From: Pyxidicoccus caerfyrddinensis
GTDB lineage: Bacteria; Myxococcota; Myxococcia; Myxococcales; Myxococcaceae
Direction of reading: 5' to 3'
Length of the DNA: 64,000 nt
Assembly (NCBI RefSeq): GCF_010894405.1
Contig: NZ_JAAIYA010000018.1
Coordinates: forward strand, 138,516 to 202,515
Shown here: piece by piece, positions 29,875-38,629 of the stretch
How positions within the stretch are numbered: the first letter of the stretch is position 1
Layout: the number at the start of each line of letters is the position of its first letter
The notes under the pieces: generated by a model
Told to the model about the DNA's origin: nothing
What the model saw: the letters and a program-made list of their open reading frames with translations, nothing else
Database searches by the model: none
Translations under genes and position numbers: made by a program

Positions 29875-30516
29875 ATGATTGGACGGGTGCAGGACCATCT
29901 GGAGGCCATCTACGGCTTCACGTGCGCGGCGCGGGCGGAAGTCTTCGTCGTGGACACCGAGGCCGCGGTGCAGCTGGGCGGCACGGGGCGCTCCGAGGAG
30001 GAGCTGCTGGTCCACGAGGACGGGGACGACCTGGAGCTGGCCCTGTACCTGTCCCCCGCGCTGCTGGACCGGCTGAAGCCCTACGCGTCCGGCCCGCTGG
30101 GGTACCTGCTCGACGGAGACCTGGACGGGTACTGCCAGGTGGCCGAGGGCGTCAGCCACTTCCTCTACGTGGCGCACACCGCGGCGCATGGGCGGACGGT
30201 GTCGCTGCTGGAGCTGGAGGCCCAGGCGGAGGTGGACAAGTTCGCCGTGTGCCTCCTGCACCGCTGGGGAGAGGGGGTGGGCGCCTGGGCGAAGGAGCTG
30301 CTCGAGCGCCTCTTCCAGCGCGTCTCCTACCGGGAGCGCCTGTCGTCCCAGGAGCGGTGGCGCTACGAGGAGGCGAACCGGCTGTCGCTGCGCTTCTGCT
30401 CCCGGCTGATGGGGCACGTCACCGGGCGGCGGTTGGACCGGCTCCTGGGGGACCTGCGCTACGCCTACCGACTGGGGGCGGAGGCGAAGCTGCGTCATTT
30501 CGCGCACGGTGGATGA
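29875..30516 (+). CDS. Unrecognised protein paired with the 29271 gene
   Basis: 213 residues from the ATG at 29875; a GTG at 29866 is an alternative. It is soluble. The N-terminal half is alpha/beta (VFVVDTEAAVQL, DLELALYLSPALLD). The middle reads FLYVAHTAAHGRTVSLLELEAQAEVDKF. The C-terminal part is basic and helical (RLSLRFCSRLMGHVTGRRL). No known domain is evident. The gap to the upstream gene is 16 bases, so they should be one transcript and may act together. Function unknown. Confidence 0.8.
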   Translation: MIGRVQDHLEAIYGFTCAARAEVFVVDTEAAVQLGGTGRSEEELLVHEDGDDLELALYLSPALLDRLKPYASGPLGYLLDGDLDGYCQVAEGVSHFLYVAHTAAHGRTVSLLELEAQAEVDKFAVCLLHRWGEGVGAWAKELLERLFQRVSYRERLSSQERWRYEEANRLSLRFCSRLMGHVTGRRLDRLLGDLRYAYRLGAEAKLRHFAHGG

Positions 30517-30552
30517 GCACCCGCCCGCCCGCTTCGGATAGGGTGGGTGGGT

Positions 30553-31035
30553 ATGCCACGCGAGGCGTCCGCAGGAGGGGTCGTCATCCGGGAGAGTGCC
30601 GGCACCTGGGAGGTGGCCGTCATTCGTCCCCACGGGCGCCCGTTGTGGGCGCTGCCCAAGGGGCACGTGGACCCGGGGGAGAGCCCGGAGCAGACGGCGA
30701 GCCGCGAGGTGCACGAGGAGACGGGCCTCACCGTGACGCTCATCGCGCCGCTGGGCGAGATTCGCTACGTCTACCAGTTCCGGGGGCAGCGCATCTTCAA
30801 GCGCGTCCACTTCTTCCTCTTCCGCTACCAGGCGGGCGCGCTGGGGCCGTTGCCGGGGCCGCGCGTGGAGGTGGACGAGGTGCGCTGGGTGCCGGTGACG
30901 CAGCTGGTGCCGCTGCTCGGCTACAAGGGAGAGAAGGCCGTGGCGTCGCGCGCGGTGCGGTGGCTGCGCTCACAGGGCCTGCTCCCTGAGGCCGCCCCCG
31001 CTCCGGTCAGGATACCGGAGACCGAGGGCGGCTGA
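30553..31035 (+). CDS. Nudix hydrolase
   Basis: 160 residues from the ATG at 30553 (a GTG at 30547 is an alternative). The Nudix box G-x5-E-x7-R-E-U-x-E-E-x-G-U is complete: GHVDPGESPEQTASREVHEE followed by TGL. It is preceded by LWALPKGH, typical of ADP-ribose, NADH or (di)nucleoside-polyphosphate-type Nudix enzymes; the substrate is not clear. It hydrolyses nucleoside diphosphates linked to another moiety, in the cytoplasm. Convergent with rpoZ. Confidence 0.93.
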   Translation: MPREASAGGVVIRESAGTWEVAVIRPHGRPLWALPKGHVDPGESPEQTASREVHEETGLTVTLIAPLGEIRYVYQFRGQRIFKRVHFFLFRYQAGALGPLPGPRVEVDEVRWVPVTQLVPLLGYKGEKAVASRAVRWLRSQGLLPEAAPAPVRIPETEGG

Positions 31036-31060
31036 AGCCTACGGGAGGCTCAGGGCTTTT
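31036..31060 (+). terminator. Terminator-like hairpin after the Nudix gene
   Basis: AGCCT-ACGGG-AGGCT forms a 5-bp stem right after the Nudix stop, with CTTTT at 31056-31060 a few bases further. The T-run lies within the end of rpoZ on the opposite strand. Confidence 0.45.
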
Positions 31061-31286
31061 CGGCGGGGGTGTACTTGCCGGACAGCGCCTCGCGCACGTC
31101 ACGGTCGAACTTCACGCGGCCGGTGGCCACCTCGCGCAGGGACAGCACGGGGGGCTTGTTCTTGGACGTCTCGATGATGGGGCGGGCGCCCGCCATCAGC
31201 TGGCGCGCGCGCTTCGCCGCGAGCAGCACCAGCGCGAACCGGTTGTCGACGAGGGGGAGGCAGTCTTCGACTGTGACGCGAGCCAT
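31050..31286 (-). CDS. rpoZ: RNA polymerase omega subunit
   Basis: 78 residues. It contains the omega family core: [20 protein letters not shown] with [10 protein letters not shown] following. Omega aids assembly of the beta' subunit into RNA polymerase and can take part in ppGpp binding. It has its own predicted promoter 43-71 bases upstream. Length is slightly shorter than the E. coli protein, normal for many bacteria. Confidence 0.95.
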   Translation of the reverse strand: MARVTVEDCLPLVDNRFALVLLAAKRARQLMAGARPIIETSKNKPPVLSLREVATGRVKFDRDVREALSGKYTPAEKP

Positions 31287-31328
31287 GGAACGTCCTTCGG
31301 AATTCGGTGGGGCGACAGAAAGCGTGGA

Positions 31329-31357
31329 AACCTAAAGAGCACCTCCCGTCGAGTCAA
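31329..31357 (-). promoter_or_regulatory. Predicted rpoZ promoter
   Basis: On the minus strand TTGACT (complement of 31352-31357), 17-base spacer, TAGGTT (complement of 31329-31334) precede the rpoZ ATG by 42 bases. Near-consensus -35, moderate -10. Confidence 0.6.
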
Positions 31358-31555
31358 GGAAGGACGCACGGGCAGGGCCGCCGGGCGGACAGGCGCCCCC
31401 ACCCTGGGTGGGCGTTCCCGGGAGATCCGGGGTTGGGACGGACACGGGCTCCAACCCCCGCCCGCCCATCCACCTCCGCGCGCACCGCGTAGTCCCTTTT
31501 GAAACACAGACACGCTCCGCATGGCGCGGGCGGTGAAACGAAAAGGGACACGACG

Positions 31556-32068
31556 ATGAGCAGTCATCACGACGAGTACACGGGCAGCGAGTCGAGCAGG
31601 GACATGGAGGTCCGCGAGGAGGCTGGGGCGGAGCAGCGTGCCTTCGCGCCGTTCGACGACGACCTGGAGGAGGCGAAGATCACCTGCCGCACGGGCAGCG
31701 CGCTGCCGGCCGAGCCGGACATCATCAGCAGCAAGATTCTCACGGTGCAGGGCACGCGGACGGCGCTGCTCGACCTGCGGCTGGGCTCGAAGGTGACCTT
31801 CAACCCGGGCGCGGCGCCGCAGCTGTGCACCATCAGCCCGGACGACGCGCAGCTGCTGCCGGGGCGCTACGTGAACCTGGCCAACGCCACCCGCGTGGCG
31901 CAGTTCCCCGGGCGGCTCCTCTTCCAGCTGGACTTCCAGGACGGGCAGCGGCCCGGCACGCTGGCCTTCCGGCTCAAGTTCGAGGAGCAGCGCATCCAGC
32001 CCAAGCGCGCCGTCATCCTCGCGACGGTCGACCTGGTCGCCCGCACGGTGATGATTGCCCGCGGCTGA
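31556..32068 (+). CDS. Unrecognised protein, possibly PilZ-like
   Basis: 170 residues from the ATG at 31556. The N-terminal 55 residues are acidic and hydrophilic, followed by a mostly beta region (RTALLDLRLGSKVTFNPG, GRLLFQLDFQDGQRPGTLAF, KRAVILATVDLVARTVMIAR). The strand order could fit a PilZ-type or other small beta-barrel, but the RxxxR and D/NxSxxG c-di-GMP motifs are not visible, so I do not assign it. There is no signal or membrane segment. The 269-base intergenic gap before it holds the rpoZ promoter and a GC-rich hairpin-forming stretch near 31391-31411, nothing else evident. Confidence 0.65.
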   Translation: MSSHHDEYTGSESSRDMEVREEAGAEQRAFAPFDDDLEEAKITCRTGSALPAEPDIISSKILTVQGTRTALLDLRLGSKVTFNPGAAPQLCTISPDDAQLLPGRYVNLANATRVAQFPGRLLFQLDFQDGQRPGTLAFRLKFEEQRIQPKRAVILATVDLVARTVMIARG

Positions 32069-32083
32069 GCGCGGGCCGTCGCC

Positions 32084-32443
32084 TCAGGTGTACCACCAGG
32101 CCCAGAGGATGAGGACGCCCTGCAGGGGCAGCCGCAGCCAGAGCAGCGTGGGGGGGAGCTTCTTGAACCGCTCCGGGTTCATCGTCATGTAGAGGTTGGC
32201 GGGGAAGATGGCCACGAAGAGCGCGACGAGCCCCCACGCTGCGAGCTGGCGCGTCTGCGGCACCACGAGCCCCACGCCCAGCAACACCTCCGCCACGCCA
32301 CTCAGGAACACGAGCGGCCCGTGCCACGGGAGGTACGGCGGCATGATGCGCAGGTAGAAGCGCGGGTTGCGGAAGTGGTTCAGCCCCGCGGCCACCATGA
32401 ACAGGGCGAGCAGGTACATCAGGACGAGCTTCACGGTTTCCAT
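32084..32443 (-). CDS. DoxX-like integral membrane protein
   Basis: 119 residues with four hydrophobic helices: VLMYLLALFMVAAG, LVFLSGVAEVLLGVGLVV, AAWGLVALFVAIF and a last short one near GVLILWAWW. The spacing and the N-x-F-R-N-P motif after helix 1 match the DoxX/MauE-like family of small inner-membrane proteins. Known relatives are linked to thiosulfate oxidation or respiratory redox but most are unassigned. It starts 67 bases after the pgm stop, same strand. The start at 32443 is chosen because upstream codons are antisense to pgm. Confidence 0.85.
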   Translation of the reverse strand: METVKLVLMYLLALFMVAAGLNHFRNPRFYLRIMPPYLPWHGPLVFLSGVAEVLLGVGLVVPQTRQLAAWGLVALFVAIFPANLYMTMNPERFKKLPPTLLWLRLPLQGVLILWAWWYT

Positions 32444-32510
32444 GGGGGGGCGGTAACTCCTCCGGTGGCATGCAAGCGCGCGGAGGAGCCCGGGTCCAGC
32501 CATGCCTTCG

Positions 32511-34148
32511 CTACTTCGCCGCGAAGGCCGCGTCGACGATGGCCCTCGCCTCCTGGACGATGGACTGGAGGTGCGCGTCGTCGCGGAAGCTCTCCGCGTA
32601 GATTTTGTACACGTCCTCGGTGCCGGAGGGCCGCGCGGCGAACCAGCCATTCTCCGTCACCACCTTCAGCCCGCCGATGTCCGCGTTGTTGCCGGGCGCG
32701 CGCGTGAGGCGCTGGAGGATGGGCTCGCCCGCGAGCGTGGTGGCCTTCACCGACTCCGGCGACAGCTTCTTGAGCGCCGCCTTCTGCGCGGGCGTCGCCG
32801 GCTGGTCGATGCGTGTGTAGCGCGGCGCGCCGAACCTGGCGGCCTGGGCCAGGTAGTGCTCGCCCGGGTCCTTGCCGGTGAGCGCGAGAATCTCCACGGC
32901 CAGCAGGTCCATGATGATGCCGTCCTTGTCCGTGGTCCACACGCTGCCGTCGCGGCGGAGGAAGGACGCACCGGCGCTCTCCTCGCCGCCGAAGCCGAGC
33001 GAGCCGTCCACCAGCCCGTCCACGAACCACTTGAAGCCGACCGGGACTTCGACGACGCGAAGGCCCATCCCCTTCGCCACGCGGTCGATGAGGGCGCTGC
33101 TCACCAGCGTCTTGCCCACCGCGGTGCCGGGCTTCCATTCGGGCCGGCGTTGGAAGAGGTAGGCGATGGCCACCGCGAGGTAGTGGTTGGGGTTCATCAA
33201 CCCCATGCTGCGCGTGACGATGCCGTGCCGGTCCGAGTCCGCGTCGTTGCCGAAGGCGATGTCGTACTGGTCCTTCAGCCGCACCAGGTTCGCCATGGCG
33301 TACGGCGACGAGCAGTCCATGCGGATCTTCCCGTCATGGTCCAGCGGCATGAAGCGGAACGTCGGGTCCACCGTGGGGTTGACCACGTGCAGATTCAGCC
33401 CGTACCGCGTGGCGATGGGCTCCCAGTACGCCACGTTGGAGCCACCGAGCGGGTCGGCGCCGATGTGCAGCTTCGCGCCGCGCAGCGCCTCCATGTCCAC
33501 GACGTTGCCCAGGTCCTCCACGTACGGGGTGATGAAGTCGTGCGGCTTCACCGTGGGCGCGGTGCGCGCGCGCTCGTGCGGGGTGCGCTGCACGCCCGCG
33601 TTGCCCGTGGCCAGCAAGTCATTGGCGCGGCGCTCGACGCCCGCGGTGACGTTCGTGTCCGCGGGGCCGCCGTTGGGCGGGTTGTACTTGATGCCGCCGT
33701 CCTCGGGCGGGTTGTGGGACGGGGTGATGACGATGCCGTCCGCGAGCCCGGTGGTGCGGCCCTTGTTGTACGTGAGGATGGCGTGGGAGATGACGGGCGT
33801 GGGCGTGGCGATGTCACTGAAGCGCACCTGCACACCGTTGGCGGCGAGCACCTCCAGCGCGGTGAGCTGCGCCGGGTCGGAGAGGGCGTGCGTGTCCTTG
33901 CCCAGGTACAGCGGCCCGTCGATGCCCTGCTGCTTGCGGTACTCGCAGACGGCCTGCGTCACCGCGACGATGTGGGCCTCGTTGAAGCTGCGGCGCGCGG
34001 AGGAGCCGCGGTGGCCGGACGTGCCGAAGGCGACGCGCTGCTCCGGCACATTCACGTCCGGGCGCTCTGCGTAGTACGCGGCGCGCAGCTTCTCGGGGTC
34101 GATGAGGAGTTCTACCGGTGGGGGCTTGCCAGCGAGAGGGTGGGCCAT
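32511..34148 (-). CDS. pgm: Phosphoglucomutase (alpha-D-glucose phosphate-specific)
   Basis: 545 residues, the length of E. coli Pgm. It interconverts glucose 1-phosphate and glucose 6-phosphate, feeding glycogen, trehalose and polysaccharide synthesis. The catalytic phosphoserine is Ser144 in [12 protein letters not shown]. The metal-binding DADSDRHG motif and the sugar-binding [11 protein letters not shown] motif are intact, as is the N-terminal [10 protein letters not shown]. The start at 34148 matches the family N-terminus ([11 protein letters not shown]). Confidence 0.97.
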   Translation of the reverse strand: MAHPLAGKPPPVELLIDPEKLRAAYYAERPDVNVPEQRVAFGTSGHRGSSARRSFNEAHIVAVTQAVCEYRKQQGIDGPLYLGKDTHALSDPAQLTALEVLAANGVQVRFSDIATPTPVISHAILTYNKGRTTGLADGIVITPSHNPPEDGGIKYNPPNGGPADTNVTAGVERRANDLLATGNAGVQRTPHERARTAPTVKPHDFITPYVEDLGNVVDMEALRGAKLHIGADPLGGSNVAYWEPIATRYGLNLHVVNPTVDPTFRFMPLDHDGKIRMDCSSPYAMANLVRLKDQYDIAFGNDADSDRHGIVTRSMGLMNPNHYLAVAIAYLFQRRPEWKPGTAVGKTLVSSALIDRVAKGMGLRVVEVPVGFKWFVDGLVDGSLGFGGEESAGASFLRRDGSVWTTDKDGIIMDLLAVEILALTGKDPGEHYLAQAARFGAPRYTRIDQPATPAQKAALKKLSPESVKATTLAGEPILQRLTRAPGNNADIGGLKVVTENGWFAARPSGTEDVYKIYAESFRDDAHLQSIVQEARAIVDAAFAAK

Positions 34149-34295
34149 AGCGGCGCCACCATAGGCAGGACGCACGCCGGATGGATCCCCCATGTTGCGG
34201 CACCTGTACGCCGGTACACCGTGGCGAGGGCCTTCAGTCCCGTGTCACGCCCCACCCACGCCGGGATGTGGACTCGCGAGCAGAAGCCCCGTCCT

Positions 34296-35930
34296 TCAGC
34301 GCGCCTCGGCCGCGCCGGGGGTGGTCGGGGCCTCCTGGTCGGGGATGTAGAAGGCGCCCGAGCGCGCGGCGAGCGTGGCCGCGGTGAGCAGGCCCACCAT
34401 CACCCCGAAGATGACGATGCCGGCGAGCGTCACCCAGTCGGAGACGGACGCAGGCTGGAGCATCGAAGAAAGGGCCGCGCCGAAGTCGAAGCCCCCGGCG
34501 GGATTCGTCCGCACCGCCTGCATCGCGCCGAGCAGCGCCGTCGTCAGCCCGCCCAGCACGATGCCCGCCACGCCCGACAGGACGGCCGTCGTCGTCAGGG
34601 CGCCACGGCTCATCGCGCGGGCGACCGGACGGACCTGCGTCTCCACGTCGAAGTTGGGGTCCTTCACGCCCGGCGGCACGAAGCGCGCGAGCAGCAGCAG
34701 GCCGGGGATGCCCGCCACCATGGTGACCCAGAAGAAGTTCTCCCAGCCCATGGCGTAGACGGCGAAGCCGCTGATGGGCCCGGCCACCACGCGAGGGATG
34801 GAGAAGAGGCTGGAGAGCAGCGCGAACTGGGTGGCGGAGAAGCGCTTCTGCGTGAGCCGCAAGAGCAGCACGGAGAAGGCGCCGGTGCCCAGGCCCTGCG
34901 TCACCTGCTCGAAGCCGATGGCGGAGTACATGAGCACTTCATTGGGTGCCCCGGCGCGCGCCACGAGGACGTAGCCGATGTTGGAGACGATCTGCACCAC
35001 GCCGAACAGCCACAGCGCCCGGCCCAGGCCCAGCACCGTGGTCCACGCGCCGCCAATCAGCGTGCCGGCGATGGTGCCGAACAGGCCGATGGTACCCAGC
35101 GCCACGCCGCGGTCGGTGGCGCTGTAGCCCATGTCCACCAGGAAGGGGCGCAGCAGCGAGCCGCCGAGGTTGTCCGCCAGCTTGTACGCGAAGACGAACG
35201 CCAGGATTTCCAGCGCGCGGTGCCGCTGCAGGAAGCCCACGAAGGGGTACCAGACGGCATCCTTCAGCGAGCGCGGAGGCGGGACGTGCTCCTCGGGCTC
35301 AGGGGCGAAGCGGGTGACGAACAGCAGCGGGATGTAGAGCAGCGCCAGTCCGATGACGACGATGCTCCACGAAATCCGTCCCGCCAGGGTGATGGCCGCA
35401 GAGCCGGCGATGAACATGGCGGCGCGGTACAGCGCCACGCGCGCGCCCACCGCCACGCCCTGCTCCTCCTTGCGCAGCACCTCCACCGAGTACGCGTCGA
35501 TGGCGATGTCCTGCGTGGCCGCGGAGAACGCCACCGCCATGGCCAGCGCGCCCACCACCCACGCGGCTTCTGGGTGACCGCCCACGCCCGCCAGCGCCAG
35601 CGTGGTGATGAAGAGGGCCACCTGCGCCAGCGCCATCCATCCCCGCCGCCGTCCCCAGAAGGGCGGCACGTAGCGGTCCATGAGGGGCGACCAGAGGAAC
35701 TTGAAGGACCAGGGCGCCTGCGCGAGCGTGACGAGTCCCACCACGCGGATGTCCACACCCGCGCTGCGCAGCCAGTCGGGAATCGCAATCCAGACGAGGC
35801 CCAGGGGCAGACCCGAGGAGAACGAGAGCAGCGTCACCGCGGCCGTCCGCCAGGACGCCATCGCCAGCGCCAGGCTCTTCAGTGTCCCCGGACGCTGTGC
35901 GCGCTGCTCTGTCTTCTGCCCATTACTCAT
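34296..35930 (-). CDS. AmpG-like major facilitator transporter
   Basis: 544 residues from the ATG at 35930 (a GTG at 35939 is an alternative). About 12-14 membrane helices. The N-terminal signature (LLSFSSGLPLGLVWIAIPDW, then QAPWSFKFLWSPLMDRY) and later helices match the AmpG/PAT branch of the major facilitator superfamily, which imports muropeptides (AmpG) or acetyl-CoA. AmpG of E. coli has 491 residues; the extra length here is a long hydrophilic loop near residue 400. Muropeptide recycling is the likeliest role but is not proven. A GTCGC-N7-GCGAC inverted repeat at 35948-35964 sits just upstream and could be an operator. Confidence 0.82.
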   Translation of the reverse strand: MSNGQKTEQRAQRPGTLKSLALAMASWRTAAVTLLSFSSGLPLGLVWIAIPDWLRSAGVDIRVVGLVTLAQAPWSFKFLWSPLMDRYVPPFWGRRRGWMALAQVALFITTLALAGVGGHPEAAWVVGALAMAVAFSAATQDIAIDAYSVEVLRKEEQGVAVGARVALYRAAMFIAGSAAITLAGRISWSIVVIGLALLYIPLLFVTRFAPEPEEHVPPPRSLKDAVWYPFVGFLQRHRALEILAFVFAYKLADNLGGSLLRPFLVDMGYSATDRGVALGTIGLFGTIAGTLIGGAWTTVLGLGRALWLFGVVQIVSNIGYVLVARAGAPNEVLMYSAIGFEQVTQGLGTGAFSVLLLRLTQKRFSATQFALLSSLFSIPRVVAGPISGFAVYAMGWENFFWVTMVAGIPGLLLLARFVPPGVKDPNFDVETQVRPVARAMSRGALTTTAVLSGVAGIVLGGLTTALLGAMQAVRTNPAGGFDFGAALSSMLQPASVSDWVTLAGIVIFGVMVGLLTAATLAARSGAFYIPDQEAPTTPGAAEAR

Positions 35931-36062
35931 GGCGCGCACTATACCGAGTCGCCTCTGGAGCGACGGGTTTCGTGTTCACCCTCGGTTGACGGGCTGCCAG
36001 CCTTCCAACATGTCCGGTCGCCAGAGCGAGAGGAGCGGGCGGCCGGGCGCGCTCGCTCCCGG

Positions 36063-37022
36063 CTACTCGTCCAGCGCGGTGAAGTCCGGGCACGTCGTGC
36101 GCACCCCCTCCGTCGGATTGAAGAAGTCCCAGCTGCGCGCGATGAAGGTGACGCGGCCCAGGGCATTCCAGCACTCGGTGTACTTCGCGCCCTGGATGTC
36201 CCCGGCCAGCACCAGCAGCACGCCCATGCCCCGGCCGTCCGGCGCCCAGCGCGTGGTCAGCTCCACGTCCTCCAGCTTGCCGCCGATGACGAGGTCCGTG
36301 GCGGGCAGGCGGAACTTCATCTCTCCCAGGCCGCCTTCCGCCTCGCGGTAGGTGTAGCGCACGGCCTCCGTCAGGCCGCCCCGGGGCGTGAAGGCCATCT
36401 CCACCCGGGTGGGCAGGGCCTTCGTCTGATAGTCGATGTCCAGCCGGTCCAGCGTGATGAGGCCGCCCGCGGCGAAGTCCTCCTGAACGGCCCGCTTCAC
36501 GTCCAGGGACAGCGTGCCCACGCCCTTGCGGATGCCCGCGTCCGCCTGGAAGGCGCCCGTCAGGAAGGCCCACCACGCGGTGTCATCGGCGCCGGTGCGG
36601 CGGTACTCCAGCTGGTAGTCGAAGCGCAGCTCCGCACGCTCCATCACGAAGCGCACGTCGAAGCCCGGGTGGTCCTTGTCCTTGAACGGGCCCCACACCC
36701 GGCGGTCCGGCTCGCGCGTGGTGGGCGACGTGGCGCGGATGCTCTCCAGCAGCGTCAAGAGCCCGTCCACCGCGGTGTTGAAGTCGCGCCCCGTGTCGTC
36801 CGTGTCCGAGGCGAGCTGGGACACCTCGCCCAGGTTCACCAACAGCCCGTCCTTGCGCGTCGTCAGCCCGCCGCCCGTGCGGCCCTGGCTGCTCGCGGGC
36901 AGCTTCGCGGCCAGGTCCTCGCGCTTGGGCAGCGCGTTGAGGAACTCGAGGTCGTCGTTGGAGAAGTCGCCGCCGCACGCGGCCGCCGCCAGGCACAGGC
37001 AGGCCATCGCCAGGTGTCGCAT
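36063..37022 (-). CDS. Lipoprotein A of the sigma/caspase array
   Basis: 319 residues. The start at 37022 is chosen because AAGGAG lies 6 bases before it and it opens a proper lipoprotein signal (MRHLAMACLCLAAAACGG). An ATG at 37037 overlaps the caspase stop codon but lacks its own ribosome site. The mature protein is mainly beta-strand. It resembles the lipoprotein at 39958-40932: both have an acidic start after the lipobox, a V-W-G-P-x-x-D segment (VWGPFKDKDHPGF here), then V-x-x-x-Y-x-W/Q-L-E-type strands, and a C-terminal EC-W-N/D-x-x-F/L pattern (KYTECWNALGRVTF). I infer they are paralogues. Likely outer-membrane-anchored. Function unknown. Confidence 0.8.
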   Translation of the reverse strand: MRHLAMACLCLAAAACGGDFSNDDLEFLNALPKREDLAAKLPASSQGRTGGGLTTRKDGLLVNLGEVSQLASDTDDTGRDFNTAVDGLLTLLESIRATSPTTREPDRRVWGPFKDKDHPGFDVRFVMERAELRFDYQLEYRRTGADDTAWWAFLTGAFQADAGIRKGVGTLSLDVKRAVQEDFAAGGLITLDRLDIDYQTKALPTRVEMAFTPRGGLTEAVRYTYREAEGGLGEMKFRLPATDLVIGGKLEDVELTTRWAPDGRGMGVLLVLAGDIQGAKYTECWNALGRVTFIARSWDFFNPTEGVRTTCPDFTALDE

Positions 37023-37033
37023 CGCGTGCTCCT

Positions 37034-38629
37034 TCATGGCTGGTAGGTGAGGAGCGCGCCCAGCTCCCAGTAACCCAGCGAGCGCTGCTCATCGACGGTG
37101 TATTGCAGGTAGTGGAGGCGGGCCTGACCGGTGACGTACAGGCGCGGCAGCGGCTTCCAGCGCACGCCGCCCACCACGCCCGGGGAGAACATGGCGAACT
37201 TCTGGTCCGGGAAGGCCTCGTCCTCGAAGTCGCGCCGCAGCATGAGGTACGCCAGCCGTCCGCCCACGAAGGGCGTCACACTTCCATGGGGCCACTCAGC
37301 GGTCAGCGTGGTGCCCAGGCTCGTCACCGAGTAGCGGTAGGCCGGCCCCGCCAGTGTGGGCAGCGCCAGCACGGCCTGCTTGCCGCCCACCGCCACGTCC
37401 ACGCCCCACACCCAGTCGCGTCGGAAGTAGTCGTGCAGCTGCGCCTCCGCGCCCAGCAGGCCCACGGAGAGGAACAGCGTGTCGCGCGTGGGCGCGTCCA
37501 GGAAGGACTGCACCCCGCCGGAGAATCCCACCGTCCACCACGCGCCGCCGTCCCGCGCGGCGCCCTTCACCGGGTCGTCGGAGAAGGGCGCGTCGCGCAG
37601 CCGCGTCTCCTCCAGCACCGCCGCCCGCCCGCGCGGCACCTCCACCTCGCCGATGCGCAGCCGGTCCGGAAGGCGGCGCTTCACCCGGTACGTGCCCGGC
37701 GCCAGCGCCACCCGGCGCTCCACGTCCGCCGTCTTGTCCAGCTCCGCCACCACCATGCCGCCCGGGTCCACGAAGTAGTACGTGCCCGCGGGCGCGGCGC
37801 CCGGCACCAGCAGCCCCTCGCCGCTGGCGCGCAGGTCCGTCAGCACCAGGTCCCCGTTGCCGGCCAGGTCGTAGCTGAACGTCGGGTGCTGCGGGCCCGC
37901 GGTGCTCGCCGCCGTGTCCGCCACCGTGCGCGCGTACGCATGCGAGTACGCCTCGAACAGCGTCACCCGTCCGTCGCCGCTGCGGTCCGCATCACCCAGG
38001 AGGCCGCTGGCCAGGTGGTGTGAGAAGTAGCTGCCGCGCAGCGCGTCCGACTCCTGCGAGTCCTCGTCCGCCGAGCTGGAGGTGAGGATGACCAGGCCCC
38101 GCGCATCCCTCGCCGCGCCGGATTCAATCTCGAAGGCCGGTGCCCGCCGCGCGCCCTTGGTGCGCGTCAGCGCGCCGGAGCGGCACGAGTCCAGGATGGC
38201 GATGCGGATGTCCACCGGAGCATCCGCCAGCCGGCGCTTCAAATCCTCGTAGGCCAGCCGCGAGTCGCCCAGCCGCAGCGAGCCGTCCTTCGCATGGCCC
38301 GAGTAGTAGACCATCAGCGCCGTGCGCTCGCCCCGGGCCCGCGCCGCGCGCGCGCGTCCCTCCAGCTCCGTCAGCGCGGCGAGGAAGTCCCGCGAGTCCT
38401 CGTCGAGCAGCAGCTTCGCGTCCCCGGGTGCCACGCCGCCCAGCCGCTGCAGGAGCTCGAACATCTTCCGCGCGTCGTCGCGGGCGAACTGCAGGGGGCG
38501 CGTGTCACCGCCGCCCTCGTCGTTGCCCGCCACCAGCGCGAAGCGGCGCAGCACATCCGCGTGCGCGGCCGTGGCCACCAGGGCCAGCGACAGGGCCAGG
38601 GCCCGAAGGGAGGAGGGCAGGGGGCTCAT
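37034..38629 (-). CDS. Secreted caspase-like protease (peptidase C14) with barrel-like C-terminus
   Basis: 531 residues. A Sec signal (SLRALALSLALVATAAHA) precedes a caspase-fold domain at about residues 27-260. The catalytic His112 is in VYYSGHAKDGS and Cys149 in ILDSCRSGAL; LVAGNDEG at the start and a later SSSADEDSQES strand fit the C14 family (metacaspase/caspase-like). A middle domain of about 120 residues (APAGTYYFVDPGGMVVAELD) resembles PEGA-like sandwiches. The last 170 residues alternate hydrophobic strands and turns (GVWWTVGFSGG-like, FVGGRLAYLMLRR, LYVTGQARLHYLQY), suggesting an outer-membrane beta-barrel or similar. The start overlaps the anti-sigma stop (ATGA). Confidence 0.88.
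   Translation of the reverse strand: MSPLPSSLRALALSLALVATAAHADVLRRFALVAGNDEGGGDTRPLQFARDDARKMFELLQRLGGVAPGDAKLLLDEDSRDFLAALTELEGRARAARARGERTALMVYYSGHAKDGSLRLGDSRLAYEDLKRRLADAPVDIRIAILDSCRSGALTRTKGARRAPAFEIESGAARDARGLVILTSSSADEDSQESDALRGSYFSHHLASGLLGDADRSGDGRVTLFEAYSHAYARTVADTAASTAGPQHPTFSYDLAGNGDLVLTDLRASGEGLLVPGAAPAGTYYFVDPGGMVVAELDKTADVERRVALAPGTYRVKRRLPDRLRIGEVEVPRGRAAVLEETRLRDAPFSDDPVKGAARDGGAWWTVGFSGGVQSFLDAPTRDTLFLSVGLLGAEAQLHDYFRRDWVWGVDVAVGGKQAVLALPTLAGPAYRYSVTSLGTTLTAEWPHGSVTPFVGGRLAYLMLRRDFEDEAFPDQKFAMFSPGVVGGVRWKPLPRLYVTGQARLHYLQYTVDEQRSLGYWELGALLTYQP

Noticed and set aside
31361-31480. GC-rich hairpin-forming stretch between rpoZ and the 31556 gene, considered as an RNA gene or riboswitch
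   Set aside because: Only a simple inverted repeat is visible; no conserved riboswitch or small-RNA features.
32502-37046. 1514-codon plus-strand open frame over pgm, the AmpG-like gene and lipoprotein A
   Set aside because: Antisense to three well-supported genes; no domain, low-complexity His/Arg/Gln-rich product.
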